A stretch of 64,000 nucleotides of DNA from NCBI GenBank assembly GCA_963729795.1, contig CAVSPC010000054.1, positions 27,412 to 91,411 on the forward strand, written 5' to 3'. Within the stretch, counting starts at the first letter, position 1, and every line of letters begins with the position of its first letter. The notes under the pieces were generated by a model, which was given only the letters and a program-made list of their open reading frames with translations, ran no database searches and was not told the DNA's origin. Below, piece after piece: positions 26,181 to 34,694 of the stretch. The translations under genes and the position numbers were made by a program. The stretch is from CAWBBA01 sp963729795 (GTDB lineage: Bacteria; Desulfobacterota; Desulfomonilia; Desulfomonilales; Desulfomonilaceae).

Positions 26181-26417
26181 ATGAAAAGACTCACCGCTAT
26201 TTTGGCTCTTATCATCTTATTGGCTCCGATTTCCGTGGCCTTATCGAGGGGAGGCAACTTCACTTATATACTCGACCAACGGTGGAAACGCGAACAGGCC
26301 TTCCAAAAGAGGCAAGACGAAAAGTTTAAGAGGCTTGAACGTGAGGCTGACAGAGCAATGGTGTCTCCCAATCCGGCCCGAAATGTCCGTCCGAGGGGAA
26401 CTTTCAGGAATCCTTAG
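26181..26417 (+). CDS. Small secreted protein upstream of czcB
   Basis: ATG 26181 follows GAGGAGAGG and begins MKRLTAILALIILLAPISVALS, a clear signal peptide. The mature part of about 56 residues is highly charged (KREQAFQKRQDEKFKRLEREADR) and likely helical. It ends 23 bases before the membrane-fusion protein gene, so it is probably in the efflux operon. I do not recognise it. A periplasmic accessory role in metal handling is inferred from position only. Confidence 0.7.
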   Translation: MKRLTAILALIILLAPISVALSRGGNFTYILDQRWKREQAFQKRQDEKFKRLEREADRAMVSPNPARNVRPRGTFRNP

Positions 26418-26440
26418 CCCCTTCAGATACAGAGGAAGCA

Positions 26441-27706
26441 ATGAAACACGAGTGGAAGTCTATCTTTGTGGTAGCGATCGTAGCCGTTGTACTGCTAGCT
26501 GCTTTGGCGAGCCGTAACTTCGTGCGGGCATCCGTTTCCCTGGCTCAGCCTCAAAAGAGTGAGAAGACCATAAACAAGAAGGGCTTTGAGAATCATGATA
26601 AGGCGGAACACCGAGAAAGTCACGAATACGGAGAGAAACATGAAGATGAGAAATACATAATTCTCCCCCCGGAAGAGATGGAACGTTTCGGAATCGAAGT
26701 TAAAACTGCCGGACCGGGCAGGCTCCGCAGCAGTTTGACTTTCCCTGCCGAAATCACGGTCAATTGGGACCACACTGCTCAAATTGTGCCCCGATTGACG
26801 GGTGCGGTGAGCGAAGTTCGGAAAAACATCGGGGATACCGTGAGCGCCGGTGAAGTGATGGCTGTCATTGAGAGCAGACAACTTGCGGAAGCTAAGGCGA
26901 AATATTTGACGGCGTTGTCCAAGGTGGAGCTTGCTCAGAGGAATTTCACGAAATACGAGAGCCTCTTCAAAGATCGGTTGGTTACTGAAAAACAACTTCT
27001 CGAAATGAAAAACGCTTCTGAAGAGGCTGACATTGAGCGGCGATCGTACAAACAAAAGCTTTTGGCTATGGGCTTATCGGCAGATGACCTGAAAAAGCTT
27101 CCCAGGTGTCCAGAGGATGACTCATTGACCAGATACGAAGTCGTCGCTCCGTTCACAGGGACGGTCCTCAGCAAACGAATAACCCTTGGAGAGATGAGAA
27201 AAGACGACTACGGAGCCTTCGTAATTTCGGACTTGGGCTCTGTGTGGGCAAATGTCAACGTTTCACAGAAAGATCTGCCGTACGTGAAGCGAGGCCAGAC
27301 AGTCACCATTTCCACGGGCAACGGTATTCCTGATGCTCAAGGGGTCATCGCATATCTGGTACCCGTGCTTGGGGATAAAACGCGGTCGGCCGTCGCTCGG
27401 GTCGTCCTTCCGAACCCCAAGAGGGAATGGACGCCGGGACTCTTTGTGACTGCGAAGGTTACGGTAAAGACTGTCGACGTGGCCATGCTTGTTCCTAAAG
27501 CTGCTGTGCAGACCATCGAAGGAAAATCTGTGGTCTTCGTCCGGAAAGGTGAGGGCTTTGAGGCTCGGACAGTGAAGATCGGTCGCCAGAATGGAACTGA
27601 GGTCGAGATCGTTTCAGGTATTGATGCCGGGGATAAGGTTGTGAGCAAGCAGAGTTTTCTGCTCAAAGCCGATCTGGGGAAGTCTGAAGCTAAAGACAAC
27701 GACTGA
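26441..27706 (+). CDS. czcB: RND efflux membrane-fusion protein (CzcB/CusB-like)
   Basis: This 421-residue periplasmic adaptor has an N-terminal signal anchor (VAIVAVVLLAALA), a histidine- and glutamate-rich segment at about residues 47-70 (ENHDKAEHRESHEYGEKHEDE) that may bind metal, then the HlyD-type barrel-sandwich domain (AQIVPRLTGAVSEVRKNIGD), an alpha hairpin, a beta barrel and a membrane-proximal domain. It links the inner-membrane pump to an outer-membrane channel. ATG follows GAGGAA. The pump gene follows after 283 bases that contain a dispersed repeat. No outer-membrane CzcC-type partner is encoded nearby. Confidence 0.9.
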   Translation: MKHEWKSIFVVAIVAVVLLAALASRNFVRASVSLAQPQKSEKTINKKGFENHDKAEHRESHEYGEKHEDEKYIILPPEEMERFGIEVKTAGPGRLRSSLTFPAEITVNWDHTAQIVPRLTGAVSEVRKNIGDTVSAGEVMAVIESRQLAEAKAKYLTALSKVELAQRNFTKYESLFKDRLVTEKQLLEMKNASEEADIERRSYKQKLLAMGLSADDLKKLPRCPEDDSLTRYEVVAPFTGTVLSKRITLGEMRKDDYGAFVISDLGSVWANVNVSQKDLPYVKRGQTVTISTGNGIPDAQGVIAYLVPVLGDKTRSAVARVVLPNPKREWTPGLFVTAKVTVKTVDVAMLVPKAAVQTIEGKSVVFVRKGEGFEARTVKIGRQNGTEVEIVSGIDAGDKVVSKQSFLLKADLGKSEAKDND

Positions 27707-27848
27707 CGCCGGCCGCTGAATCTGCCGGAAATAGGTATAGTCCGCTTGCTAAAATGGCATGCGGAAGAAGGCGGGCGGCTGGGAATAAGCAAAAATGACT
27801 GAGCATTCCTTTTCGCAAATACGGTGACGTTAAGACCCGGTACGGAAG

Positions 27849-27937
27849 AAGATTGCTTTGCTACGCTCGCAATGACAGGTAGTGGGAATGTCATTGCGAG
27901 GAGTGAAATCCCGCGTTCCCGCGGGAAAGCAATCTCC
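27849..27937. repeat. Dispersed palindromic repeat between czcB and czcA
   Basis: GATTGCTTTGCTACGCTCGCAATGAC and, inverted, GTCATTGCGAGGAGTGAAATC with AAAGCAATC at the end, plus an inner CCCGCG-TTCC-CGCGGG. It shares the CATTGCGAGG/GCAATGAC core with 6207-6238. It resembles a REP-type intergenic element and separates two genes of one operon. Confidence 0.65.
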
Positions 27938-27989
27938 ACTGTGAAAATACGTGGCCGAATTTATGAAACAGAGTACTAAGGTGTAGTTC

Positions 27990-30900
27990 ATGCTCGAACG
28001 TATATTGAAATTTTCTATTGAACACAGATTTCTCATTGTTCTCGGGATTGCGGCGCTTGCAGGGATCGGGGTGTATTCGTTACAGCGATTGCCGATTGAT
28101 GCCGTACCTGACATCACTCCAAATCAAGTTCAAATCAACACCGTCGTTGCCGGGCTGTCCCCGGTCGAAATTGAAAAACAGGTCACGTTCCCACTGGAGA
28201 CGGCATTGGCGGGGATTCCCGGTCTTATCGGCACCAGGTCCCTGTCGCGAAATGGCTTCTCGCAAGTTGTCGCGGTGTTCGGGGACAACATAGACATTTA
28301 CTTTGGCAGGCAGCAGGTCAATGAGAGGCTGCTCGAAGCCCGAAGGACCCTGCCTGCCGGGGCAGAGCCTCAAATGGGGGCCATAACCACGGGCCTTGGC
28401 GAGGTATACGTTTGGACCGTCGACTATGAACATCCCGGCGGAAAGGGCGCTCAGATAAAGGATGATTCACCCGGATGGCAAAGTGACGGCACTTATTTGA
28501 CGCCCGAGGGCCACAGATTGGCCACCGGACTGGAACGAATGGCGTATCTCCGAACCGTCCAAGACTGGATCATTCGTCCTCAACTCAAAGGATTGAACGG
28601 CGTAGCCGACGTGGATGCGATCGGCGGGTATGAAAAGAAATATCAAGTTCAGCCGGACCCGATGAAGCTCTATTCGTACGGATTTTCGTTCAAGGATCTC
28701 ATCGAAGCGATACAGCGGAACAATTTGAGCACAGGGGCCGGATACATCGAGCGCCAAGGCGAATCTTATGTGGTGCGAGCCGAAGGGCGAATCGCAAGCG
28801 AAGATCAGATTGCCGCCATCGTGGCTGGCGACGCGAGCCGGAATTCCGATCCACATCCATGATGTGGCGACTGTTTCCATAGGAAAGGAGTTGAGGACCG
28901 GCAGCGCGAGTGAAAACGGGCGGGAATTGGTTGTGGGAACGGCTTGGATGCTCGTAGGAGCGAATAGCCGAACCGTTGCCGCTGCGGTGGCGGCGAAATT
29001 GGACAAGATCAACTCAACGCTCCCCGCGGACATTCATGCCAAACCCGTCCTAAGCCGAGTGAAGTTGGTCGACGCCACCATCGCTACGGTGAGGCGGAAT
29101 TTAACCGAAGGTGCATTATTGGTAATTACCGTGTTGTTTCTTTTGTTGGGGAACTTCCGCGCGGCACTGATTACTGCCGCTGCCATTCCCCTTTCCATGC
29201 TTATGGCAGCCACAGGCATGGTGCAGATGAAGATCAGCGGAAACCTCATGAGCCTCGGAGCTATTGACTTTGGCCTCATTGTGGATGGGGCAGTGATTAT
29301 CATAGAAAATTGCTTGCGCCGACTGGGAGAGAGGCAACATGAACTCGGTCGTTTGCTGACCCTGCCGGAGCGTCTGCAAGAAGTCATGGTCGCAAGTAAG
29401 GAGATGATTCAACCCTCGGTCTTCGGTCAAGCCATCATAATAACAGTGTATTTTCCCATTCTCTCTCTGACGGGCGTAGAGGGCAAGATGTTTCATCCTA
29501 TGGCAACGACCGTCATACTGGCCCTTGTGTCTGCCTTTATCCTTTCTATGACGTTCGTTCCCGCGATGGTTGCGATCGTTATCAGGGGACGGGTGAAAGA
29601 GACGAAGAACTTGTTGATGCGAATCGCCGAACGGGCATATGAGCCTTGCTTGAGACTGGCGATTCAATACAAGTTCACCGTCGTACTCGCGGCAGTAGCA
29701 CTCTTTGCCGCATCCTTGCTCCTTTTTGGGCGATTGGGCCAGGAATTTGTCCCGACACTGGACGAAAAAGACCTGTTGATTCAGCCCGCCCGTATTCCCA
29801 GCACAAGCCTCACCCAGTCTACGACGATGCAGTTTGAAGTTGAAAGGACGATAAAGGGATTTTCGGAGGTAGCTTTAGTCTATTCAAAAACTGGAACCGC
29901 GGAAATGGCAACTGATCCGATGCCGCCCAACTTGTCGGACACCTTTGTAATTCTCAAACCACGCAAACAGTGGCCCGACCCTGACGAACCCAAACAGGAG
30001 CTGATAGAGCGGCTTGAAAAGGCACTGAAGAAATTGCCGGGCAACAATTACGAGTTCACCCAGCCGATTCAGATGCGTTTCAACGAACTCATAGCAGGGG
30101 TTCGGAGTGACGTTGCGGTGAAGCTTTACGGGGACAGTTTCGAAGATATGGTGAAGACGGCAAACACCATTGCCGGGGTAATCAAGAAAGTTCAGGGGGC
30201 AGCAGACGTGAAGGTGGAGCAGACACAGGGGGCTCCTACCATAGAGGTGAAAACGGATCGTTCGGCCATCTCACGCTACGGATTAAGCATGGCGGATGTC
30301 CATGATGCCGTGGCAATTGCTGTCGGCGGCAGAGAAGCAGGGCTGGTTTTTGAAGGAGACCGGCGATTCGACATCATCGTCAGGCTGCCTGAAACTCTAC
30401 GGAATGATGTTGAAGCCCTTGAAACCTTGCCTGTGCCTCTTCCAAAAGCAGGAGAAGGAAGAGTACTTCTCACGACTCTCTCCAGAAATCCTGAACAAAA
30501 AGAAGCGCCTGAGAAAAAGGAATCAGAGAGACGGTACTTTGTTCCTCTTAAGGCAGTAGCCAAGATAGAAGTTAAAGAAGGCCTTAACCAGGTCAGCCGG
30601 GAAAACGGCAAACGCCGAGTGGTTGTACAGGCGAACGTGAGGGGACGGGACCTCGGTTCCTTCGTTGCAGAGGCTCAACAAAAGATTGGCCGTCAAGTAA
30701 AAATCCCTCCAGGGCAATGGTTGGATTGGGGCGGGCAGTTCGAGAACCTTTTGGCTGCAAGAAAACGACTGAGTATTGTAATTCCGGTCTGTCTCTTTTC
30801 GATTTTCTTGCTGCTGTTCAGCGCTTTCAACTCGGTGAAATACGCCTTGCTCGTATTCACCGGCGTCCCGTTGGCTTTAACGGGAGGGATTGTTTCTCTT

Positions 30901-31278
30901 TGGGTGCGAGGGATGCCTTTTTCCATAACTGCCGCCGTAGGGTTCATCGCTCTTGCCGGTGTTGCTGTTCTCAACGGTCTGGTCATGGTCACCTTGATCA
31001 ATCAGTTACGGCAACAGGGGACGCCTCCGGACGAGGCACTTGTCGCGGGGTCGTTGAAGAGACTGCGGCCCGTGCTCATGACGGCACTTGTTGCGTCTTT
31101 GGGGTTTGTTCCGATGGCTCTGTCAACCGGAACCGGAGCTGAGGTACAAAGACCCTTGGCTACCGTAGTCATCGGTGGATTGATCTCAAGTACTGCCTTG
31201 ACGCTGCTGGTATTGCCGGCACTGTACGCAATTCTTGCCGGGAAAGACGCTGTAGGTGAGAGTCTAAATCGGGAGTAG
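27990..31278 (+). pseudogene. czcA: CzcA-type heavy-metal RND pump, single frameshift
   Basis: The inner-membrane, proton-driven RND pump is encoded in two frames that join at about 28821-28826: the first ends with RIASEDQIAAIV and the second continues LATRAGIPIHIHDVATV, which is the family's uninterrupted sequence. Together they give about 1,095 residues with two sets of six membrane helices. The helix-4 proton-relay motif reads AIDFGLIVDGAVIIIEN; DFG...DGA points to the HME1 (Zn/Co/Cd) rather than the Cu/Ag class. One base is missing or extra. If real, the pump is dead, though the rest of the gene shows no other damage; a sequencing indel is quite possible. Confidence 0.87.
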
Positions 31279-31296
31279 AAGTGCCGCAGCCTTCCG

Positions 31297-33036
31297 TCAG
31301 ACTTCGTGTTCGGAAAAAGGCTCGTCTTGTAAGCCCAATAAATCACCCTCAGGAAGACCCAACTCGCGCGCCCTTAAGACTCTCCTTAGGAGTTTACCGG
31401 ATCGTGTTTTGGGAAGCTCGCTGATGAAGTCAACCTCATTCAACTGTACTGCGGAGGAAATATTGGATCTGAGGAAAGCTCTGATTTCATGCCGTAACCG
31501 CATCGACGGTTTGTAGCCTTCCGAGACCGTGACGAACGCCTTTAGTGAAGATTTTCCCTGAGAAACTTCCTTAGAAATTACGGCAGCTTCGTGCACGGCA
31601 GGATGTCTACACAGAACCTGTTCAATCTCATAGGGGCCGACAATTTTCTCGCCGAACTTGATAAGATCGTCCATACGCCCTTGATGAAAAAAGTATCCAT
31701 CTTCGTCTACAATGGCCATGTCACCGGTCAGGAACCAGCCGGGGAGCCGAAAATATGCCCGGTATCTCAGTTTGTCCTGCCATATCTCTCTCATCATGGC
31801 GGGCCACCCGGGCTTAAGGGCTAACTGGCCCAATGTGAGCATGGGAAGCTTCTCCCCGTCTTCAGACACAATCGCAGCTTCGACTCCAGGTACCGGCTTT
31901 CCCATCGATCCTGGCTTGACGTCCATTGACGGGAAATTAGCGAGGCATATCATCCCGGTCTCGGTCATCCACCATGTGTCGTGTGGAGACAAGCCTATGT
32001 TGCCGCGGACCCAGTGGAACAGCTCCGGCCCAAGCGCTTCACCGACGGTACAAATGTGGCGCAGATTTGAAAAGTCGTATCTCGGGGGCAGATCCTCGCC
32101 TGCATCCATGAGTTTTCGAATTCGACTTGGAGTGGTGTACCATACTTCGACTTTGTGCTTCTCCAGGGTGCGATACCAGCTTGACGCCGAGAACGGATCG
32201 GCCATAACTATTGAGGTTGCTCCACACAGCCAGGGAGCAAACGTGCCGTACATCGTACCCAATACCCAGGCAGGGTGCCCATCGGTCCACAATAAGGTGC
32301 CTTCATTCAGCTCAAGTACGTATTTTGCCGTTAATTTGAGGCCCAGCATATCCTGATGTGAGTGAACAACCCCTTTGGGGGGGCCGGTGGATCCCGAAGT
32401 ATATAAAAGGTAAAGCCGTGCATCCCGTTCGACCCACACAGTTTCGAATTCATCCGGCATTTCTTGAGCCAGGTTTTCGATAACCGACTCGCCTCGAAAA
32501 AGCCCTGGAGAAGGGCCTTCTGTGAGAAGGACGTGTTCGACGTCGGCCATTGCTTCAGGGGGGAGGTTCTCCGCCAGATCAGGATGAGTCAATATGATTG
32601 TCGGCGCAGCGTTACGAATACGGTCTTCAAGTTCGTCAAAAACCAATGTGGGATAAAGCGGACAGAATACCACTCCCATGCGGGCGCAGGCTATCATTGC
32701 GAAATATAGTTCAGGACACGGGTCAAGGTAAATAAACAACCGATCGCCCTTGGTCAAACCATAACGGGAAAGAAGATTGGCCCACTGGCAAGAAATTCTC
32801 CTTAAATCAAGATAGGTGAAGCTCTGCGTCTTCCCGGCCTTTTCCAAGATTAAAGCCTTGATGTGCGCTCTATCCGGCACATGGCGGTCGATGGCCTCAA
32901 ACGCTATATTGGTAAGGTTAGGACCTTTCCATGCGAACTCCTCTTCTACTTTTGCCCAGGAGAAGGATCGGTACGCCTGGTCATAGGAACTCAGGTTTGC
33001 TTCACTGCGTTCGGCTTTGATTCTAGATTTGATCAT
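31297..33036 (-). CDS. AcsA-like AMP-forming acyl-CoA ligase
   Basis: This 579-residue ANL ligase is of the short AcsA type seen in Bacillus (about 570 residues) and lacks the longer Acs N-terminus. Motifs are intact: YTSGSTGPPKG, TVGEALGPE, DTWWMTETG, FLTGDMA, GRMDDLIKFGEKIVGPYEIE and PKTRSGKLLRR with the catalytic lysine. The pocket residue before the glycine of the WVLGTMY stretch differs from Acs, so the acyl substrate is uncertain: acetate, propionate or another short acid. It is the last gene of the operon acs2-GNAT-acuC-like-ligase, 21 bases behind the deacetylase. In Bacillus, acsA is likewise linked to acuABC. Confidence 0.88.
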   Translation of the reverse strand: MIKSRIKAERSEANLSSYDQAYRSFSWAKVEEEFAWKGPNLTNIAFEAIDRHVPDRAHIKALILEKAGKTQSFTYLDLRRISCQWANLLSRYGLTKGDRLFIYLDPCPELYFAMIACARMGVVFCPLYPTLVFDELEDRIRNAAPTIILTHPDLAENLPPEAMADVEHVLLTEGPSPGLFRGESVIENLAQEMPDEFETVWVERDARLYLLYTSGSTGPPKGVVHSHQDMLGLKLTAKYVLELNEGTLLWTDGHPAWVLGTMYGTFAPWLCGATSIVMADPFSASSWYRTLEKHKVEVWYTTPSRIRKLMDAGEDLPPRYDFSNLRHICTVGEALGPELFHWVRGNIGLSPHDTWWMTETGMICLANFPSMDVKPGSMGKPVPGVEAAIVSEDGEKLPMLTLGQLALKPGWPAMMREIWQDKLRYRAYFRLPGWFLTGDMAIVDEDGYFFHQGRMDDLIKFGEKIVGPYEIEQVLCRHPAVHEAAVISKEVSQGKSSLKAFVTVSEGYKPSMRLRHEIRAFLRSNISSAVQLNEVDFISELPKTRSGKLLRRVLRARELGLPEGDLLGLQDEPFSEHEV

Positions 33037-33057
33037 GAGCCGGTTCCCTGCGGAGTA

Positions 33058-34098
33058 TCAATCCGTCCACACGCCATATTTCGAATGAAAATCGCGGGCG
33101 GTTGTGAGCAATAGCTCTCCGGTCGGAGTGCTTTCATTGGGGAGTTTGACCGCAGAGTCCGGTTGTGTCAAGACTTTAAGCACCTCTCGGACGGACTTCA
33201 CCAGGGCCGGGATTCTGTATCCTCCTTCAAGGCCAAGAAGCAAGGGAGGATCCCCTACCTCTTTTTTACGATCCAGAATTAGTCTGGTGAGCATTCCGAA
33301 GACCTTCTCTGTGATCTTTGCTCTGCTGAAAATGTCCTGCCCGTGGAGATCAAAGCCGGCGGCTACGAGAATCAGGTCAGGTTTGTATCTTCTTATAGCT
33401 TCCCCCACAACTTCGCCGTAAAGATATATTAAATCGGCATCCTCAATCGCCTTGGTCAGCACCATGTTGACATTATACCCTCCCCCTTCGCCTGCGCCTG
33501 TCTCCTCCCATTCACCGCTGTACGGGAAGATGTTGGTATAGTGAGACGATATGTAAAGCACCTGCTTCTCATTGTAAAACAGATACTGTAATGCGTTGCC
33601 GTGATGCAGGTCCCAGTCCACTATCAAGATACGTTTGTAGTCATATCTTCTCATGGCATATCGCGCGGTTATGCCAAGATTGTTAAAAATGCAAAAACCA
33701 CCGGCTCTGTCCGGTTGTGCATGATGTCCAGGCGGCCGTACCAAAGAGAAACAAACGTCGCACTCACCTGACCGAAGCATCTCCAAAGCCGTGGTGCAGC
33801 CGCCGACCGCTAACCAAGCAGCCATATAAGAGCGTGGACTGGTCGGGGTGTCCTGGGCCAAGTGCGTAAAGTCGAGATTGGCAGTATGCAATACTTTTCT
33901 CACGTACGACGGCGTGTGCACAACCTCAAGATCCTCAAGTGTAACAGGCTGCGGTTTAATATAAATCACCTCTCGAGAAAACTCTGCATCCACCATGCTG
34001 TAAATGTACTTCAGGCGATTCGGATGCTCAGGATGAATTATGCCCGTCCTATGCTCGAGGTATCTATCATCCCTGACCACTCCGATCTTAAGCGCCAT
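33058..34098 (-). CDS. acuC: AcuC-type (class II HDAC family) zinc deacetylase
   Basis: The 346-residue protein is a complete arginase/deacetylase-fold enzyme: GHH (H125, H126) for the charge relay, IVDWDLHHGN with zinc ligands D163 and H165, AAGFDLH with D250 as the third ligand, and LEGGY with the transition-state tyrosine. AcuC removes the acetyl group from the catalytic lysine of acetyl-CoA synthetase. I start at ATG 34098 after GAGGAA; a TTG four codons up is less likely. The start overlaps the stop of the GNAT gene by 11 bases, so acetyltransferase and deacetylase are probably translated together. The Acs targets lie on both sides. Confidence 0.85.
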   Translation of the reverse strand: MALKIGVVRDDRYLEHRTGIIHPEHPNRLKYIYSMVDAEFSREVIYIKPQPVTLEDLEVVHTPSYVRKVLHTANLDFTHLAQDTPTSPRSYMAAWLAVGGCTTALEMLRSGECDVCFSLVRPPGHHAQPDRAGGFCIFNNLGITARYAMRRYDYKRILIVDWDLHHGNALQYLFYNEKQVLYISSHYTNIFPYSGEWEETGAGEGGGYNVNMVLTKAIEDADLIYLYGEVVGEAIRRYKPDLILVAAGFDLHGQDIFSRAKITEKVFGMLTRLILDRKKEVGDPPLLLGLEGGYRIPALVKSVREVLKVLTQPDSAVKLPNESTPTGELLLTTARDFHSKYGVWTD

Positions 34099-34594
34099 CG
34101 GTTTCCTCAATTCTCAGTGTCATTTTCCTCTCGGACAGGCCCGCATCACAAAATCGAAAGCCCATTTTCTTGTACAACTTTATGGCCTTAAAGTTGTCGG
34201 ACTCCACTGTGAGCCAGACCGATTTCAAACCGAGTATCTTGGCGCGCTGAATTGCCATCTGGGTGAGAACAGTCGCAAGGCCGCGTTTCCTGTGAGGTCC
34301 ACCCACAAAGATCACGTACTCACCGTCGTTTGTCTCGCTTTTAGGCAAGATAGCCGCATGGCCCACGACCTTCCCCTCTATGATCGCAGCATAGTTCTCC
34401 CCGGTTTGGAGAAGAGTTCGAATCCAAATGTGTCGTGTTGCTTTGTCTGTCGGAGGAAGACCCTGGGCAACCGCTTCGGGCATAAAAGAGTCGTACATGT
34501 CGAGGATACGCTTAAAGTCGCCGGCGCCGCAACTCACCACGACAAACGGTGTACCAAGCCTGTCATGGAAAGTCCTTTGCTCCGTGTGGTCCAT
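34088..34594 (-). CDS. GNAT-family N-acetyltransferase of the acu-like operon
   Basis: From ATG 34594 the protein has 168 residues with the motif A loop HRKRGLATVL and motif B KAIKLYKKMGF of GNAT enzymes. The frame is open upstream to 34753, but that would run into the acs2 coding sequence. It is paralogous to the GNAT at 24.8 kb. Placed between an Acs paralogue and an AcuC-type deacetylase and overlapping the latter, it is a good functional match for AcuA, which acetylates Acs in Bacillus, although its sequence is not obviously AcuA-like. Protein lysine acetylation is therefore an inference from operon context. Confidence 0.82.
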   Translation of the reverse strand: MDHTEQRTFHDRLGTPFVVVSCGAGDFKRILDMYDSFMPEAVAQGLPPTDKATRHIWIRTLLQTGENYAAIIEGKVVGHAAILPKSETNDGEYVIFVGGPHRKRGLATVLTQMAIQRAKILGLKSVWLTVESDNFKAIKLYKKMGFRFCDAGLSERKMTLRIEETDGA

Positions 34595-34694
34595 GATTTT
34601 CTTTCGTGGCGCGACGGCCCAAAAAAGATAGTTCCGCGATCCACGGAAGCCAACAACCTTTCTGCCGTGCTGAACCGCCGGTCGGCGGGTAATG

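Noticed and set aside
27849..27937. Possible CRISPR or tandem array
   Set aside because: Only one palindromic unit with imperfect inverted parts; no regular repeat-spacer spacing is seen here or elsewhere in the window.
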